This document shows positions 8,490 through 16,694 of a stretch of 64,000 nucleotides of DNA, piece by piece. Both the position numbers and the translations under genes were made by a program. The stretch comes from Dehalobacter sp. CP (GTDB lineage: Bacteria > Bacillota_B > Desulfitobacteriia > Desulfitobacteriales > Syntrophobotulaceae). The notes below the pieces were generated by a model. The model searched no databases and was not told the origin of the DNA. It saw nothing but the letters and a program-made list of their open reading frames with translations. Each line of letters begins with the position of its first letter. The stretch's first letter is position 1. The DNA is taken from NCBI GenBank assembly GCA_009910795.1, contig VMEE01000052.1:186001-250000 (forward strand), written 5' to 3'.

Positions 8490-9326
8490 TTGAAGGCAAT
8501 AGCATTTGTTGATTACGAAAATATCTGGGAAGGCCTTCACGAATACGGCTATAGGCTGATGCCCGAGGAGTTTATTCAGCTCCTGGAGGACTATGCGGAT
8601 CATATTGGAGTGGATCTAAAAGCCGTCTATTTGTATGCAAATTTTGACAAGGAAGAATTCTGGAGGACCCAAACTGCCTTTGAAAAGAAAAACATCTTCA
8701 CGCGTCATGTCTATGGGAAAAATAACTATGTGAACACCGAAATCCGTGCAAATGCAGCCGATACGGAACTGATGCTGGAGGTTCAGGAAATTCTGGTGAC
8801 CAGACCGAAAGCCGCAGAACTGTTTCTTTTATTTACAAGTGATGGCGATTTCCTGCCTATTATCCGAAGAATCCGTGCCTGGGGGAAAGAAGTCCGAATC
8901 ATCGGTGTCAAAGACAAAATCAATCACTTGCTGATTCCTTACTGTGAAAGTCTGGATGTTTTCTTTAATCTTCTCAATAAGGATTCTGCCAAGTATATGC
9001 CGGTTGATGATTTTCCGACAGGAATCGAATTGATTGCTGAGATGCAGATGAGATTGCCCTATGTTGCTTCCACCAGGGCTCGGTCGTATTTAAGTACCAA
9101 GCTAGGAAGAACGGCTTCTGAAGTCAAAGATTTTATCCAGTACCTTTTGACGGAGAACTGCCTGATAGAAAAAGAATTCCGTGATCCAAACCTTGTCATC
9201 AAAAAGACCAAGATCTATTTGTTAAACCTGGTCAACCCATTGATCACAGAAATCCTGGGCAGTAATCTGACAGAACAGCTTACAGCCCGTTACGCAAGAT
9301 TGAGTTCAGAGATTGTTGAGAAGTAA
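8490..9326 (+). CDS. NYN-domain (LabA/DUF88-like) putative ribonuclease
   Basis: 278 residues from TTG 8490, with AAAAGGGG about 10 nt upstream. The N-terminal ~160 residues carry the PIN-like NYN signature: FVDYENIWEG at residues 5-14 with the first acidic residue, TELMLEVQEIL, and LFTSDGDFLPIIRRIRAWGKEVRIIG with the catalytic DGDF aspartates. The C-terminal ~110 residues are predicted helical and look like a winged-helix or LOTUS-like RNA-binding tail (weak). Such proteins are metal-dependent RNases or RNA-binding regulators in the cytoplasm. It stands alone behind the fdh terminator; the next gene starts 62 nt downstream and is preceded by the same 20-bp repeat. Confidence 0.85.
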   Translation: MKAIAFVDYENIWEGLHEYGYRLMPEEFIQLLEDYADHIGVDLKAVYLYANFDKEEFWRTQTAFEKKNIFTRHVYGKNNYVNTEIRANAADTELMLEVQEILVTRPKAAELFLLFTSDGDFLPIIRRIRAWGKEVRIIGVKDKINHLLIPYCESLDVFFNLLNKDSAKYMPVDDFPTGIELIAEMQMRLPYVASTRARSYLSTKLGRTASEVKDFIQYLLTENCLIEKEFRDPNLVIKKTKIYLLNLVNPLITEILGSNLTEQLTARYARLSSEIVEK

Positions 9327-9329
9327 CGG

Positions 9330-9349
9330 AAGCCTGTCACCGATTGTCC
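9330..9349 (+). repeat. Upstream direct repeat, copy 2
   Basis: AAGCCTGTCACCGATTGTCC, differing at three positions from the copy at 8420-8439. It is located 40 nt before the start of the S1-type protease gene. Confidence 0.4.
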
Positions 9350-9388
9350 TTTTCTCTCATAGGATATGGAAAAAAGGAAAGGTGTCCA

Positions 9389-10474
9389 ATGAACGATCAG
9401 CTGCAAGAACTGTTGGCAATGCCCGGAGTCATAGGCTTTGGTAACGGGATTAAAGAAACCAATGGTCATCCGACGGGAACGGAAGCATTACTTGTTTTTG
9501 TCGAGAAAAAGATTCCCCGCTCGGAACTCAGGGACAATGAATGTGTACCAAATCTGATTAATAATATACTCACCGATGTAATCGAAATTGGGGAAATTTT
9601 TGCTCACAATGAAGCCAGTGGCAGGCGCACAGCAGCACAAGGGTTCGTTGTTTTCCTTCGAAACCTCGTGGGGAATCCCGCGAAAAATTTCCCCAAAACC
9701 CTGCACAAAAACCTGACTTCCAATTTTAATGCAAAAGCTACAACCAAAGAAAGAATAAATGCCGGTGACTTCCTGAGTCTATGGAGATGGCTAATTAAAG
9801 AACGGGGAGGTTCTTCGGCGGTCAGCAGGACTTCTTTGGTCAGACCTGCAGTCCCGGGTGTCAGTATTGGTCATTATCAGGGGGGAGCCGGAACCTTTGG
9901 AGCGTTAGTCTATGATCAAAAAAGCAGCCATCCTCTGATCTTATCCAATAATCATGTCTTGGTCAATACATCGATGATGCGCAATGCCCGGGCCTCGATC
10001 AACGATCTAATTACTCAACCGGCAGGAATAGATGGTTCAAATGAGGCTATCGGTTATCTTGCAAGGTATGCGGCATTAAATGTTTACCCTAATCCGAATT
10101 GCGTGGACTGCGCTGTGGCCAAACCGGTAAGTGCCGCCGCTGTGAGCCCAGGAATATTGGAGATCGGTAAAGTTACGGGTGTGACTGAGGCCGCACCTGG
10201 CATGACGGTAAAAAAATCAGGGAGAACTACAGGACTAACGATTGGCAAAATCAGAGCAATTAATTCAACAGTAAAAGTCAATTATGGAGAAGGTAGAATT
10301 CTGTTATTTGAAAAACAGATCATTGCTTCCAAAATGTCTGAACTGGGCGACAGCGGATCCTTGGTTGTAGATCACAGAAACAGGGCTGTAGGTCTGCTAT
10401 TTGCCGGCTCAAATCAAAGTACAATTATTAATCCGATCAATCAGGTTCTCGAAACACTTCAAGTAAAGTTCTAG
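9389..10474 (+). CDS. Trypsin-like (S1-fold) serine protease, apparently cytoplasmic
   Basis: 361 residues from ATG 9389 (AAAGGAAAGG upstream). The second half has a chymotrypsin-fold catalytic triad in the right order: H189 in LILSNNHVL, D240 in NCVDCAVAKP and S322 in LGDSGSLVV. Residues 1-130 form an N-terminal domain (MPGVIGFGNGIKET, LLVFVEKKIP) that recalls a prodomain or ligand-binding part of unknown role. No signal peptide or membrane segment is visible, so the protein should stay in the cytoplasm unless exported otherwise. It is followed by a terminator and therefore probably expressed from its own promoter. The substrate is unknown. Confidence 0.82.
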   Translation: MNDQLQELLAMPGVIGFGNGIKETNGHPTGTEALLVFVEKKIPRSELRDNECVPNLINNILTDVIEIGEIFAHNEASGRRTAAQGFVVFLRNLVGNPAKNFPKTLHKNLTSNFNAKATTKERINAGDFLSLWRWLIKERGGSSAVSRTSLVRPAVPGVSIGHYQGGAGTFGALVYDQKSSHPLILSNNHVLVNTSMMRNARASINDLITQPAGIDGSNEAIGYLARYAALNVYPNPNCVDCAVAKPVSAAAVSPGILEIGKVTGVTEAAPGMTVKKSGRTTGLTIGKIRAINSTVKVNYGEGRILLFEKQIIASKMSELGDSGSLVVDHRNRAVGLLFAGSNQSTIINPINQVLETLQVKF

Positions 10475-10485
10475 TGCAGTTATTC

Positions 10486-10527
10486 AAACTCTGGTTTTGT
10501 ACCTGACGTACATACCAGAGTTTTTTG
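10486..10527 (+). terminator. Terminator after the S1 protease gene
   Basis: AAACTCTGG (10486-10494) pairs with CCAGAGTTT (10515-10523), part of the following T-run; the hairpin ends in TTTTTTG. Confidence 0.8.
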
Positions 10528-10694
10528 ACGGCCACGAATGGACCGTCATTTATTGAATTGCTTGCAAATCCGGCGCTTTTTAAAATGTCCTTTCTTTGGC
10601 ATGGTTTGTGTATATTAAAAGAGGAGGGTTCCTAGCAAGGAATCCTCCGTAAGACCAGACGCTGCTGTTTGTGTTCCCTATTCCGAAACTGCGC

Positions 10695-10979
10695 TTATCT
10701 GAGGGCTAAAATGATCAATGCAATAAGCAAGATGACGAAGGCGATGATTAATACCGGAGAAAAGATAAAAAAGTTAATAATAAGGAATAAACTTGCTAAA
10801 ACAACTCCGGCTATCAATCCCGGGATAAAACCAATAACAGGCGGTGGGGGGACTGGCGGAATCGGTGGAACAGGTGGATGTGGTGGAACAGGCGGAATAG
10901 GGGGCAAAGGTGGTCCAGGGGGGAAAGGGTAACGATTACAGCAACAGCCGCCCAACCGTTGATCGAAAAGCAATGACAT
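10695..10979 (-). CDS. Small proline-rich membrane protein
   Basis: 94 residues starting at 10979; on the minus strand the ATG is preceded by AAGAGGAGG, an excellent ribosome site, which argues for a real gene. The N terminus has a CCC cluster, followed by about 33 residues of PPxPP repeats (PPGPPLPPIPPVPPHPP and continuing), then two hydrophobic segments (IPGLIAGVVLASLFLIINF and VLIIAFVILLIALIILAL). It could be a short surface- or envelope-exposed protein anchored by the C-terminal helices. No family is recognised. The opposite strand is also open as a Gly-rich frame but lacks a ribosome site. A second small membrane protein lies 111 nt away, upstream on the same strand. Confidence 0.7.
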   Translation of the reverse strand: MSLLFDQRLGGCCCNRYPFPPGPPLPPIPPVPPHPPVPPIPPVPPPPVIGFIPGLIAGVVLASLFLIINFFIFSPVLIIAFVILLIALIILALR

Positions 10980-11089
10980 TGAAATTCCTCCTCTTAAGAT
11001 GAAGATAGGGCCCAAAGGGCTTTAATAAGATAAGAGGAACATGGGCTGCCCCAAAAATATTTGGACAGCCGCAAAAACTGCATATCCCT

Positions 11090-11287
11090 TTAGAAACTCA
11101 AACGGAAAATGACGACTCCGAGAAGCAGCAAGATCAGACCGGCCAGAATCGCGATTGGGTTAACGATTGAAGGCCAGGCAACTAAAAATAACCCAAGACC
11201 AGCGGCAGCAATTGCCCCGATCAATCTGAGGACAGGGAAAGACTCTGACGAATCTACTTCCTGCGTACGGATAACCTGTTGAAGCAT
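11090..11287 (-). CDS. Small two-helix membrane protein
   Basis: 65 residues starting at 11287, with AAAGGGG just upstream on the minus strand. A polar start (MLQQVIRTQEVDSSESF) is followed by two hydrophobic segments, VLRLIGAIAAAGLGLFLVAW and IAILAGLILLLLGVVIF, with a Pro/Asn turn between them. The family is not recognised. It is upstream of, and co-directional with, the proline-rich membrane protein, and divergent from the MarR-type regulator at 11503, so the regulator could control both directions (inference). Confidence 0.65.
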   Translation of the reverse strand: MLQQVIRTQEVDSSESFPVLRLIGAIAAAGLGLFLVAWPSIVNPIAILAGLILLLLGVVIFRLSF

Positions 11288-11418
11288 TGTATGGTCCCCT
11301 TTCTTCTTGTGTCACAGCATCGACTTGTCTTTTTATATTATTCGGCTTGTCTGAGGTATGTTCATGATCCAAGGGGTTTTATTTTTCTAAAAATTCTTCC
11401 TAAAAAATATATTTCGAA

Positions 11419-11463
11419 TTGACAAAAACATTGGCCTGACATATAGTAAAACTAATTTAGTTT
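11419..11463 (+). promoter_or_regulatory. MarR-gene promoter with palindromic operator
   Basis: TTGACA (11419-11424), a 17-nt spacer and TATAGT (11442-11447) form a near-consensus sigma-A promoter. Directly after the -10, covering the expected start point, is AAACTAATTTAGTTT (11449-11463), a palindrome with 7-bp arms, typical of a MarR autorepression site. Confidence 0.75.
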
Positions 11464-11502
11464 GAGCGTCAAACAAAGAAGTATGATGGTAAGTGGTGCT
11501 TT

Positions 11503-11961
11503 ATGAATAATCTTTATGGGACTTTAAATGAACTCCTGGTAAAACTATTCAACGACATTCTCCAAATCGAAGAACTGTCCCTTAAGGAGAATGAATTCAG
11601 CGACCTCTCTATCACAGAAATACATGTGATTGAAGCAATTGGCCTCACTAAGCGCAACATGTCTTCTGTAGCCAGAGACTTGGACATTACGATTGGGACT
11701 CTGACCTTTTCGGCTAACAACCTTGTGCAGAAAGGCTATGTGAACCGGATCAGAAGTGATGATGACCGACGGATTGTGCTAGTTTCTCTTACCGACAAAG
11801 GTGTACAGGCTTATAAGCATCATGCCGGGTTTCATGATGAAATGATCCAAACAACCATTTCCCGACTTTCGGATGAGGAAATGGAAGTACTTGTCTCGGC
11901 TCTCGAAAATATTAACGGGTATTTTAAGGTCAAGTACAATTTGAAAAGAAGAGAAAAATAA
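11503..11961 (+). CDS. MarR-family transcriptional regulator
   Basis: 152 residues with a winged-helix DNA-binding domain: the helix-turn-helix region SSVARDLDITIGTLTFSAN (~residues 58-76) is followed by the wing VNRIRSDDDRRIVLVSLT, whose DxRR motif is the MarR hallmark. Helices at both ends (NELLVKLFNDILQIEEL, EMEVLVSALENINGYF) form the dimer interface. MarR proteins are usually repressors relieved by small ligands. The palindrome in its own promoter suggests autorepression, and the DegV gene starting 37 nt downstream is probably co-transcribed, so a fatty-acid-related ligand is conceivable but unproven. Confidence 0.9.
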   Translation: MNNLYGTLNELLVKLFNDILQIEELSLKENEFSDLSITEIHVIEAIGLTKRNMSSVARDLDITIGTLTFSANNLVQKGYVNRIRSDDDRRIVLVSLTDKGVQAYKHHAGFHDEMIQTTISRLSDEEMEVLVSALENINGYFKVKYNLKRREK

Positions 11962-11997
11962 CAGAGCAAGCTGCACAGACACGGGAGGTTGGAAAGA

Positions 11998-12837
11998 ATG
12001 TCAGTTAGGATTATTACGGACAGTACAAGTGATCTCCCCGGCTATTTGATAGAGAAATATAACATTACTGTCGTGTCGTTGAAAGTCCTGTTTGGGGAAG
12101 AGGAATATAGAGACGGCGTTGATATTACCAACGAAGAGTTTTATGCCAAAATGGCAAGGCATAAAGAACTGCCGACGACAGCCCAGGTGAATCCGGGTGA
12201 GTTTGTCGAGGAATTTACCAAACATGTAGACCAAGGCGATGAAATCATCGGTATTTTTATTTCTTCCAAGCTGAGCGGAACGTATAATTCCGCTGTAATG
12301 GCCAGGGAGATCATGAATAAGGGCAGAGTCTATGTAATCGACTCTAATAGCGCTACTTTCGGACTTGGACTATTGGTCGTTGAGGCAGCCGAGATGGCTG
12401 CTGCAGGTAAAAGTGCGGAGGATATTGTTAGAACAATTGAGATTCTGAAAGATCAGGTTCAATTCTATGGTGTTATTGACAATCTAGAGAATCTGAAAAA
12501 AGGCGGAAGACTATCAGCGACCAGTGCATTTGCCGGCAGTATCCTGGGTATTAAGCCAATTATTTCTATTAAAGACGGAGCGGTCATTGTCGTAGGAAAA
12601 GCCAGAGGAAGAAAGAAAGCCTTCTTTTGGATTCTGGAGAACCTAAAAAACAACCATGTGGATTTAAATAATAAGAGAATTTGTATTGCGCAGGCTGCAG
12701 CACCTGAGAGTCTGGAGGAATTTAAACAGATCATTCTCAAAGAATATGCGCCAAAAGAAATTATGATATTTTCGCTGGGTCCTGTGATTGGAACCCATGC
12801 TGGCGCAGGCTGCATAGGAATAAGCTGTTTCGGATAG
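11998..12837 (+). CDS. DegV-family fatty-acid-binding protein
   Basis: 279 residues from ATG 11998, nine bases after GGGAGG. The N terminus VRIITDSTSDLP and the fatty-acid contact segment TTAQVNPGEF are characteristic of DegV/FakB proteins; GIFISSKLSGTYNSA and KKGGRLSATSAFAGSILGIKPII are further conserved blocks, and the C terminus GPVIGTHAGAG is the usual phosphate-site loop. FakB proteins present a bound fatty acid to the kinase FakA for phosphorylation and phospholipid synthesis. fakA is not in the window. The length is normal. Confidence 0.9.
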   Translation: MSVRIITDSTSDLPGYLIEKYNITVVSLKVLFGEEEYRDGVDITNEEFYAKMARHKELPTTAQVNPGEFVEEFTKHVDQGDEIIGIFISSKLSGTYNSAVMAREIMNKGRVYVIDSNSATFGLGLLVVEAAEMAAAGKSAEDIVRTIEILKDQVQFYGVIDNLENLKKGGRLSATSAFAGSILGIKPIISIKDGAVIVVGKARGRKKAFFWILENLKNNHVDLNNKRICIAQAAAPESLEEFKQIILKEYAPKEIMIFSLGPVIGTHAGAGCIGISCFG

Positions 12838-12960
12838 GGAAGCAGACCCGTTTATGATGATTCGCCCCGCATCTTCAGTAGGAGGTGTGGTTTTTTAGCA
12901 TCTCAAAGATAGAATTTACGGATAGAGGAAAGAAAAGAATGAATAACGGTAGTGATAGAA

Positions 12961-12989
12961 TTGACAGATATATTGATATATCCTAATAT
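12961..12989 (+). promoter_or_regulatory. ArsR-gene promoter with embedded operator
   Basis: TTGACA (12961-12966) and TAATAT (12984-12989) are spaced by exactly 17 nt. The spacer is filled by GATATATTGATATATC (12967-12982), a perfect inverted repeat with 7-bp arms, in the position expected for an autorepressing ArsR-type protein. Confidence 0.75.
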
Positions 12990-13018
12990 ACAAATATAAG
13001 AATATGGAGGGGATTTGC

Positions 13019-13315
13019 TTGTTGACTTATAAGGATAATCCGGTTTATTTCGAAGAAAAGGCGGATATATTAAAAGTACTTTCCCACCCTGTCCGGCTTT
13101 GCATTGTCAAAGGCCTGATGGAAAATGGGGAAAGCAATGTAATGAGCATGCAGAATTGTCTGAGTATTCCGCAGTCGACAATTTCTCAGCACTTATCTGC
13201 GTTGAGAAATAAGGGAATTATAAGGGGTAGACGCGAAGGACTCGAGGTCTTTTACTCGGTTCAGAATCCATTAGTGAAAAGGTTGATCCACCTGATGTTT
13301 TTCGAACAATACTAA
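13019..13315 (+). CDS. ArsR-family transcriptional regulator, possible thiol or persulfide sensor
   Basis: 98 residues with TTG 13019 as start, 8 nt after GGAGG; an ATG at 13004 overlaps that ribosome site and is less likely. The winged helix is clear: ILKVLSHPVRLCIVKGL, recognition helix SIPQSTISQHLSALRNKGII and wing RGRREGLEVFYSV. Two cysteines (C28 and C47 counted from this start) are the only ones in the protein; the ELCVCDL metal motif is absent. The gene is followed 77 nt later by a sulfur-transfer flavoprotein, so sensing of sulfide, persulfide or a related oxidant is a reasonable inference by analogy with BigR/SqrR-type regulators. Confidence 0.85.
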   Translation: MLTYKDNPVYFEEKADILKVLSHPVRLCIVKGLMENGESNVMSMQNCLSIPQSTISQHLSALRNKGIIRGRREGLEVFYSVQNPLVKRLIHLMFFEQY

Positions 13316-13392
13316 ATATTTTGAATTTGAATTATTAAGCAATAAAACTAAAAAAATAAACAATAATATAGGGTCGAGGAGGTCGTTATCTA

Positions 13393-15858
13393 ATGCATAA
13401 AAGAATTGTGATTGTCGGTGGGGTCGCTGGAGGAGCAACCACTGCTGCAAGATTAAGAAGACTTGATGAAGAATCGGAAATCGTTATATTCGAAAGAGGT
13501 GAACATATTTCTTTTGCGAATTGCGGACTGCCCTATTATATTGGAGGCGCGATCAAAGGACGGGATAAACTTCTTGTCCAGACCGTTAAAGGAATAACCA
13601 ACAGATTCAATCTGGACATCCGGATAAAATCAGAAGTAACCGCGATTAACCGGCAGGATAAAAAGATTCAGGTAAAAAACCTCGCCACAGGTGTCGTCTA
13701 TGAGGAAAGCTATGATCTACTCATTCTTTCGCCCGGAGCAAGTCCTATCGTTCCAGGGATTGAGGGCATCACCGACAACCCGAGGGTATTCTCGCTTCGA
13801 ACAATTCCCGATGCCGAAGCCATTGACAGTTATATTGATCAAAACCAGGCTAAAACAGCGGTCGTTATAGGCGGCGGATTTATCGGCCTTGAAATGGCCG
13901 AAAATCTGAAAGAACGTAACCTTGATGTGTGTCTGGTTGAAGCCACTGATCAGGTGCAACCCTCACTGGATTATGAAATGGCGAGCCTTCTACACACGCA
14001 TCTCCGCGAAAAAGGTGTCAGGCTGATTCTGAAGGACAGTGTCGTGAAGCTGGAAAGATCAAAGGTCTATCTTCAGAGCAGCCAGGAGATTGAAGCAGAT
14101 CTAATCGTAATGGCTATCGGCGTTCGTCCGGAAAGCATGCTCGCCGTTCAGGCCGGTCTGGAGATCGGCGAAAGAGGAGCTATCCGGGTTAATGAATATC
14201 TGCAGACCAGTGATGAAAATATTTATGCAATCGGTGATGCAATTGAAGTCAAAAACTATGTTACAGGACTTCCGACAAATATACCGCTGGCGTGGCCGGC
14301 AAACAGGCAGGGTAGGCTTCTAGCCGATAATTTGTATGGCAGCCGTAAGCCTTACCGCGGGACTTTAGGAACTTCAGTTGCCAAAGTATTTGATTTAACG
14401 GCCGCTTCTACAGGTATCAATGAAAAAACAGCAGCTAAAATGGGAATACAGTATAGGGTCATTCATATTCACCCGAATTCCCATGCCGGATACTATCCGG
14501 GTTCGACAGTGCTCGATATGAAGATGGTCTTTACTGAAGACGGCAAAATACTTGGTGCGCAGGCCGTCGGGCGCAAGGGTGCAGAAAAGAGAATTGATGT
14601 GATCGCGACGGCTATCAAAGGCAATTTAACGGTTTATGACCTGCAGGATCTGGAACTGGCCTATGCACCGCCATATTCCTCCGGGAAAGACCCGGTCAAT
14701 ATGATTGGGTATGCTGCGGCCAATTTGCTGGATCATATGGTCAAGACTGTTCAATACCATGAAATCGACAATATTGTCGCTGCTGGAAACATTTTGGTTG
14801 ACGTCAGGCAGCCTGAAGAAGTAGAACTGGGCAAGATCAACGAGTCAATCAATATCCCGCTTCCGGAGCTCAGAAAGAGACTTGGGGAGTTGCCGAAAGA
14901 TAAGCCGGTTTACCTGACGTGCCAGATTGGCCTCAGGGGATATATTGCGGCTAGAATCCTTCAACAACATGGTTATGACCCGATTAACCTTGACGGAGGT
15001 TTCCGGACGTATGCCAGTGTTTACTGGGCGGTTGAAAAGAAGGATAAAGGAGCGGTAAAAGTTGATGATACCGGAAAAGCTTTTACCGAATCCCCGGAAG
15101 CCAAAATCAGAGCGAATAAAGTGATCGACTGTTGTGGTCTACAGTGTCCCGGACCGATCAAACAGGTATTTGAAAATATGAAAATCCTAGAAGAAGGCCA
15201 GGTCCTGGAAATCTTGGTTACGGATCCCGGCTTTGCGAGGGATATTGAGGCCTGGTGCAGTAAGACCGGCAATACGCTGCTTAAAACAGAATTAAACGGG
15301 GATTATCTGAAAGCCTATCTGCGCAAAGGAAGCATGAAGCCTACCGACCAGCCGCAGGTAAACGTAAACGTTGCAGTGGAGGAAAAACCCAAGGGCGCGA
15401 CGCTGATTGTATTCGAGCAGAATATGGATAAGGCCCTTGCCTCATTTATCATTGCGACCGGCGCGGCATCCATGGGTAAAGAAGTGACGATGTTCTTCAC
15501 ATTCTGGGGGCTGAATATTCTTAAGAAATATGACGCACCTAAGGTAAGCAAGGATTCTCTGGAGAAAGCCTTTGGCATCATGATGCCCCGCGGACCAAGA
15601 AAACTGCCTATCTCCAATATGAATATGGGTGGCATGGGTGCTAGAATGATCAAGTACGTCATGAAAAAGAAAAATGTTGATAGTTTGGAAGAACTGCTGC
15701 ACAATACGATGAAAATGGGTATTAAGATCGTAGCCTGCTCCATGTCGATGGATGTGATGGGAATCAAAAAGGAAGAACTGATTGATGGCGTAGAAATCGG
15801 CGGCGTTGCCACAATGCTTGCCAAGTCTGAGGAATCAAACTTGAATCTATTTTTCTAA
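13393..15858 (+). CDS. CoA-disulfide-reductase-like flavoprotein fused to rhodanese, TusA and DsrE domains
   Basis: 821 residues in four modules. 1-450: FAD/NAD(P)-dependent reductase of the CoADR/Nox family with VGGVAGGATTAARLRRL, redox cysteine C44 in SFANCGLPYYIGG, the second nucleotide site VVIGGGFIGLEMAE and the FAD site IYAIGDAIEV. ~455-545: rhodanese with active-site loop CQIGLRG. ~575-640: TusA sulfur carrier with CGLQCPGP. ~660-821: DsrE/DsrF-like domain. It should move sulfane sulfur between a thiol persulfide, CoA and acceptor proteins in the cytoplasm. Such fusions are known in Firmicutes. The ArsR regulator upstream, with its own operator, probably controls it. Confidence 0.9.
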   Translation: MHKRIVIVGGVAGGATTAARLRRLDEESEIVIFERGEHISFANCGLPYYIGGAIKGRDKLLVQTVKGITNRFNLDIRIKSEVTAINRQDKKIQVKNLATGVVYEESYDLLILSPGASPIVPGIEGITDNPRVFSLRTIPDAEAIDSYIDQNQAKTAVVIGGGFIGLEMAENLKERNLDVCLVEATDQVQPSLDYEMASLLHTHLREKGVRLILKDSVVKLERSKVYLQSSQEIEADLIVMAIGVRPESMLAVQAGLEIGERGAIRVNEYLQTSDENIYAIGDAIEVKNYVTGLPTNIPLAWPANRQGRLLADNLYGSRKPYRGTLGTSVAKVFDLTAASTGINEKTAAKMGIQYRVIHIHPNSHAGYYPGSTVLDMKMVFTEDGKILGAQAVGRKGAEKRIDVIATAIKGNLTVYDLQDLELAYAPPYSSGKDPVNMIGYAAANLLDHMVKTVQYHEIDNIVAAGNILVDVRQPEEVELGKINESINIPLPELRKRLGELPKDKPVYLTCQIGLRGYIAARILQQHGYDPINLDGGFRTYASVYWAVEKKDKGAVKVDDTGKAFTESPEAKIRANKVIDCCGLQCPGPIKQVFENMKILEEGQVLEILVTDPGFARDIEAWCSKTGNTLLKTELNGDYLKAYLRKGSMKPTDQPQVNVNVAVEEKPKGATLIVFEQNMDKALASFIIATGAASMGKEVTMFFTFWGLNILKKYDAPKVSKDSLEKAFGIMMPRGPRKLPISNMNMGGMGARMIKYVMKKKNVDSLEELLHNTMKMGIKIVACSMSMDVMGIKKEELIDGVEIGGVATMLAKSEESNLNLFF

Positions 15859-16058
15859 GACATAAAATAGTTAATTTTTAAGATCTTCCAGCTTATTGAG
15901 GAAAATAATTTATGTAATTTCCACTGAAAATATGGTAGATTATTAAGTACAGACTTAGTACCTGATATACCATTATAATTATTTTAGGGTTTACAAGTAT
16001 TAGAAGGTATTTCGCAGGGAATGTCTAAATAGTAACGTCTAAATATGTTTGAAGGTAG

Positions 16059-16676
16059 ATGGGCGTGGAAAAGAAAAAGCTGGAGATCACAGGAGTGCTA
16101 TTTGCCGGAGGAGAAAGCAAAAGAATGGGCCAGAACAAGGCATTCCTTGAGATAGGCGGAAAACCGCTTCTGGAAAGAAATCTGGAAGTGCTGGACAGTA
16201 TCTGTAGTGAAGTCCTGATCAGCTGCAGGGAGCCTGAACAATATTCTGGATACGGTTATCAGGCGGTTGCAGACCAAATCAAAGGTAAAGGGCCGATGGG
16301 CGGGCTGTATTCCGTCCTTCCGGTGGCTAAGTATGACTATGTCTTCGTGGCTGCCTGTGATATGCCGTTCTTAAACAGTGAAGCCATTGCCTATATTTAT
16401 GAACGGATTGAGGATTATAAGTTGGTTTTCCCGTATGTTCGGGACAGACTACATCCTCTGCACGCCTTTTACCACAAAAATGTGCTTAAAGTTGTCGAGA
16501 AACGGATTAAAGAGGACAAACTGCGTCTCTTTGATATTGCTGATGAATGCAGGCATAAGATCGTGAATATTTCTGAGGAGATGGAAGGCAGCATGCTGAA
16601 GGAAATGATCGAGGAAAGTTTCCTGAATGTCAATACGCCTCAGGAGTGGGAACTCATTTTACAAAAAATCCAATAA
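16059..16676 (+). CDS. mobA: Molybdenum cofactor guanylyltransferase MobA
   Basis: 205 residues; ATG 16059 is used, though GTG 16065 has better spacing from GAAGG. The nucleotidyltransferase signature LFAGGESKRMGQNKAFLEIGG lies at the N terminus, GPMGGLYSVL follows near residue 80, and the metal-binding AACDMPF lies near residue 105. MobA attaches GMP to molybdopterin to form the guanine dinucleotide cofactor required by enzymes such as the selenocysteine formate dehydrogenase in this window. The P-II-like gene follows after 18 nt and is probably co-transcribed. Confidence 0.9.
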   Translation: MGVEKKKLEITGVLFAGGESKRMGQNKAFLEIGGKPLLERNLEVLDSICSEVLISCREPEQYSGYGYQAVADQIKGKGPMGGLYSVLPVAKYDYVFVAACDMPFLNSEAIAYIYERIEDYKLVFPYVRDRLHPLHAFYHKNVLKVVEKRIKEDKLRLFDIADECRHKIVNISEEMEGSMLKEMIEESFLNVNTPQEWELILQKIQ

Positions 16677-16694
16677 TGCTTTGGGGAGGTTAGA

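Noticed and set aside
10669..10932. Gly-rich open frame on the plus strand (GGTGG repeats)
   Set aside because: It is the exact antisense of the PPxPP-coding minus-strand gene and lacks a ribosome site.
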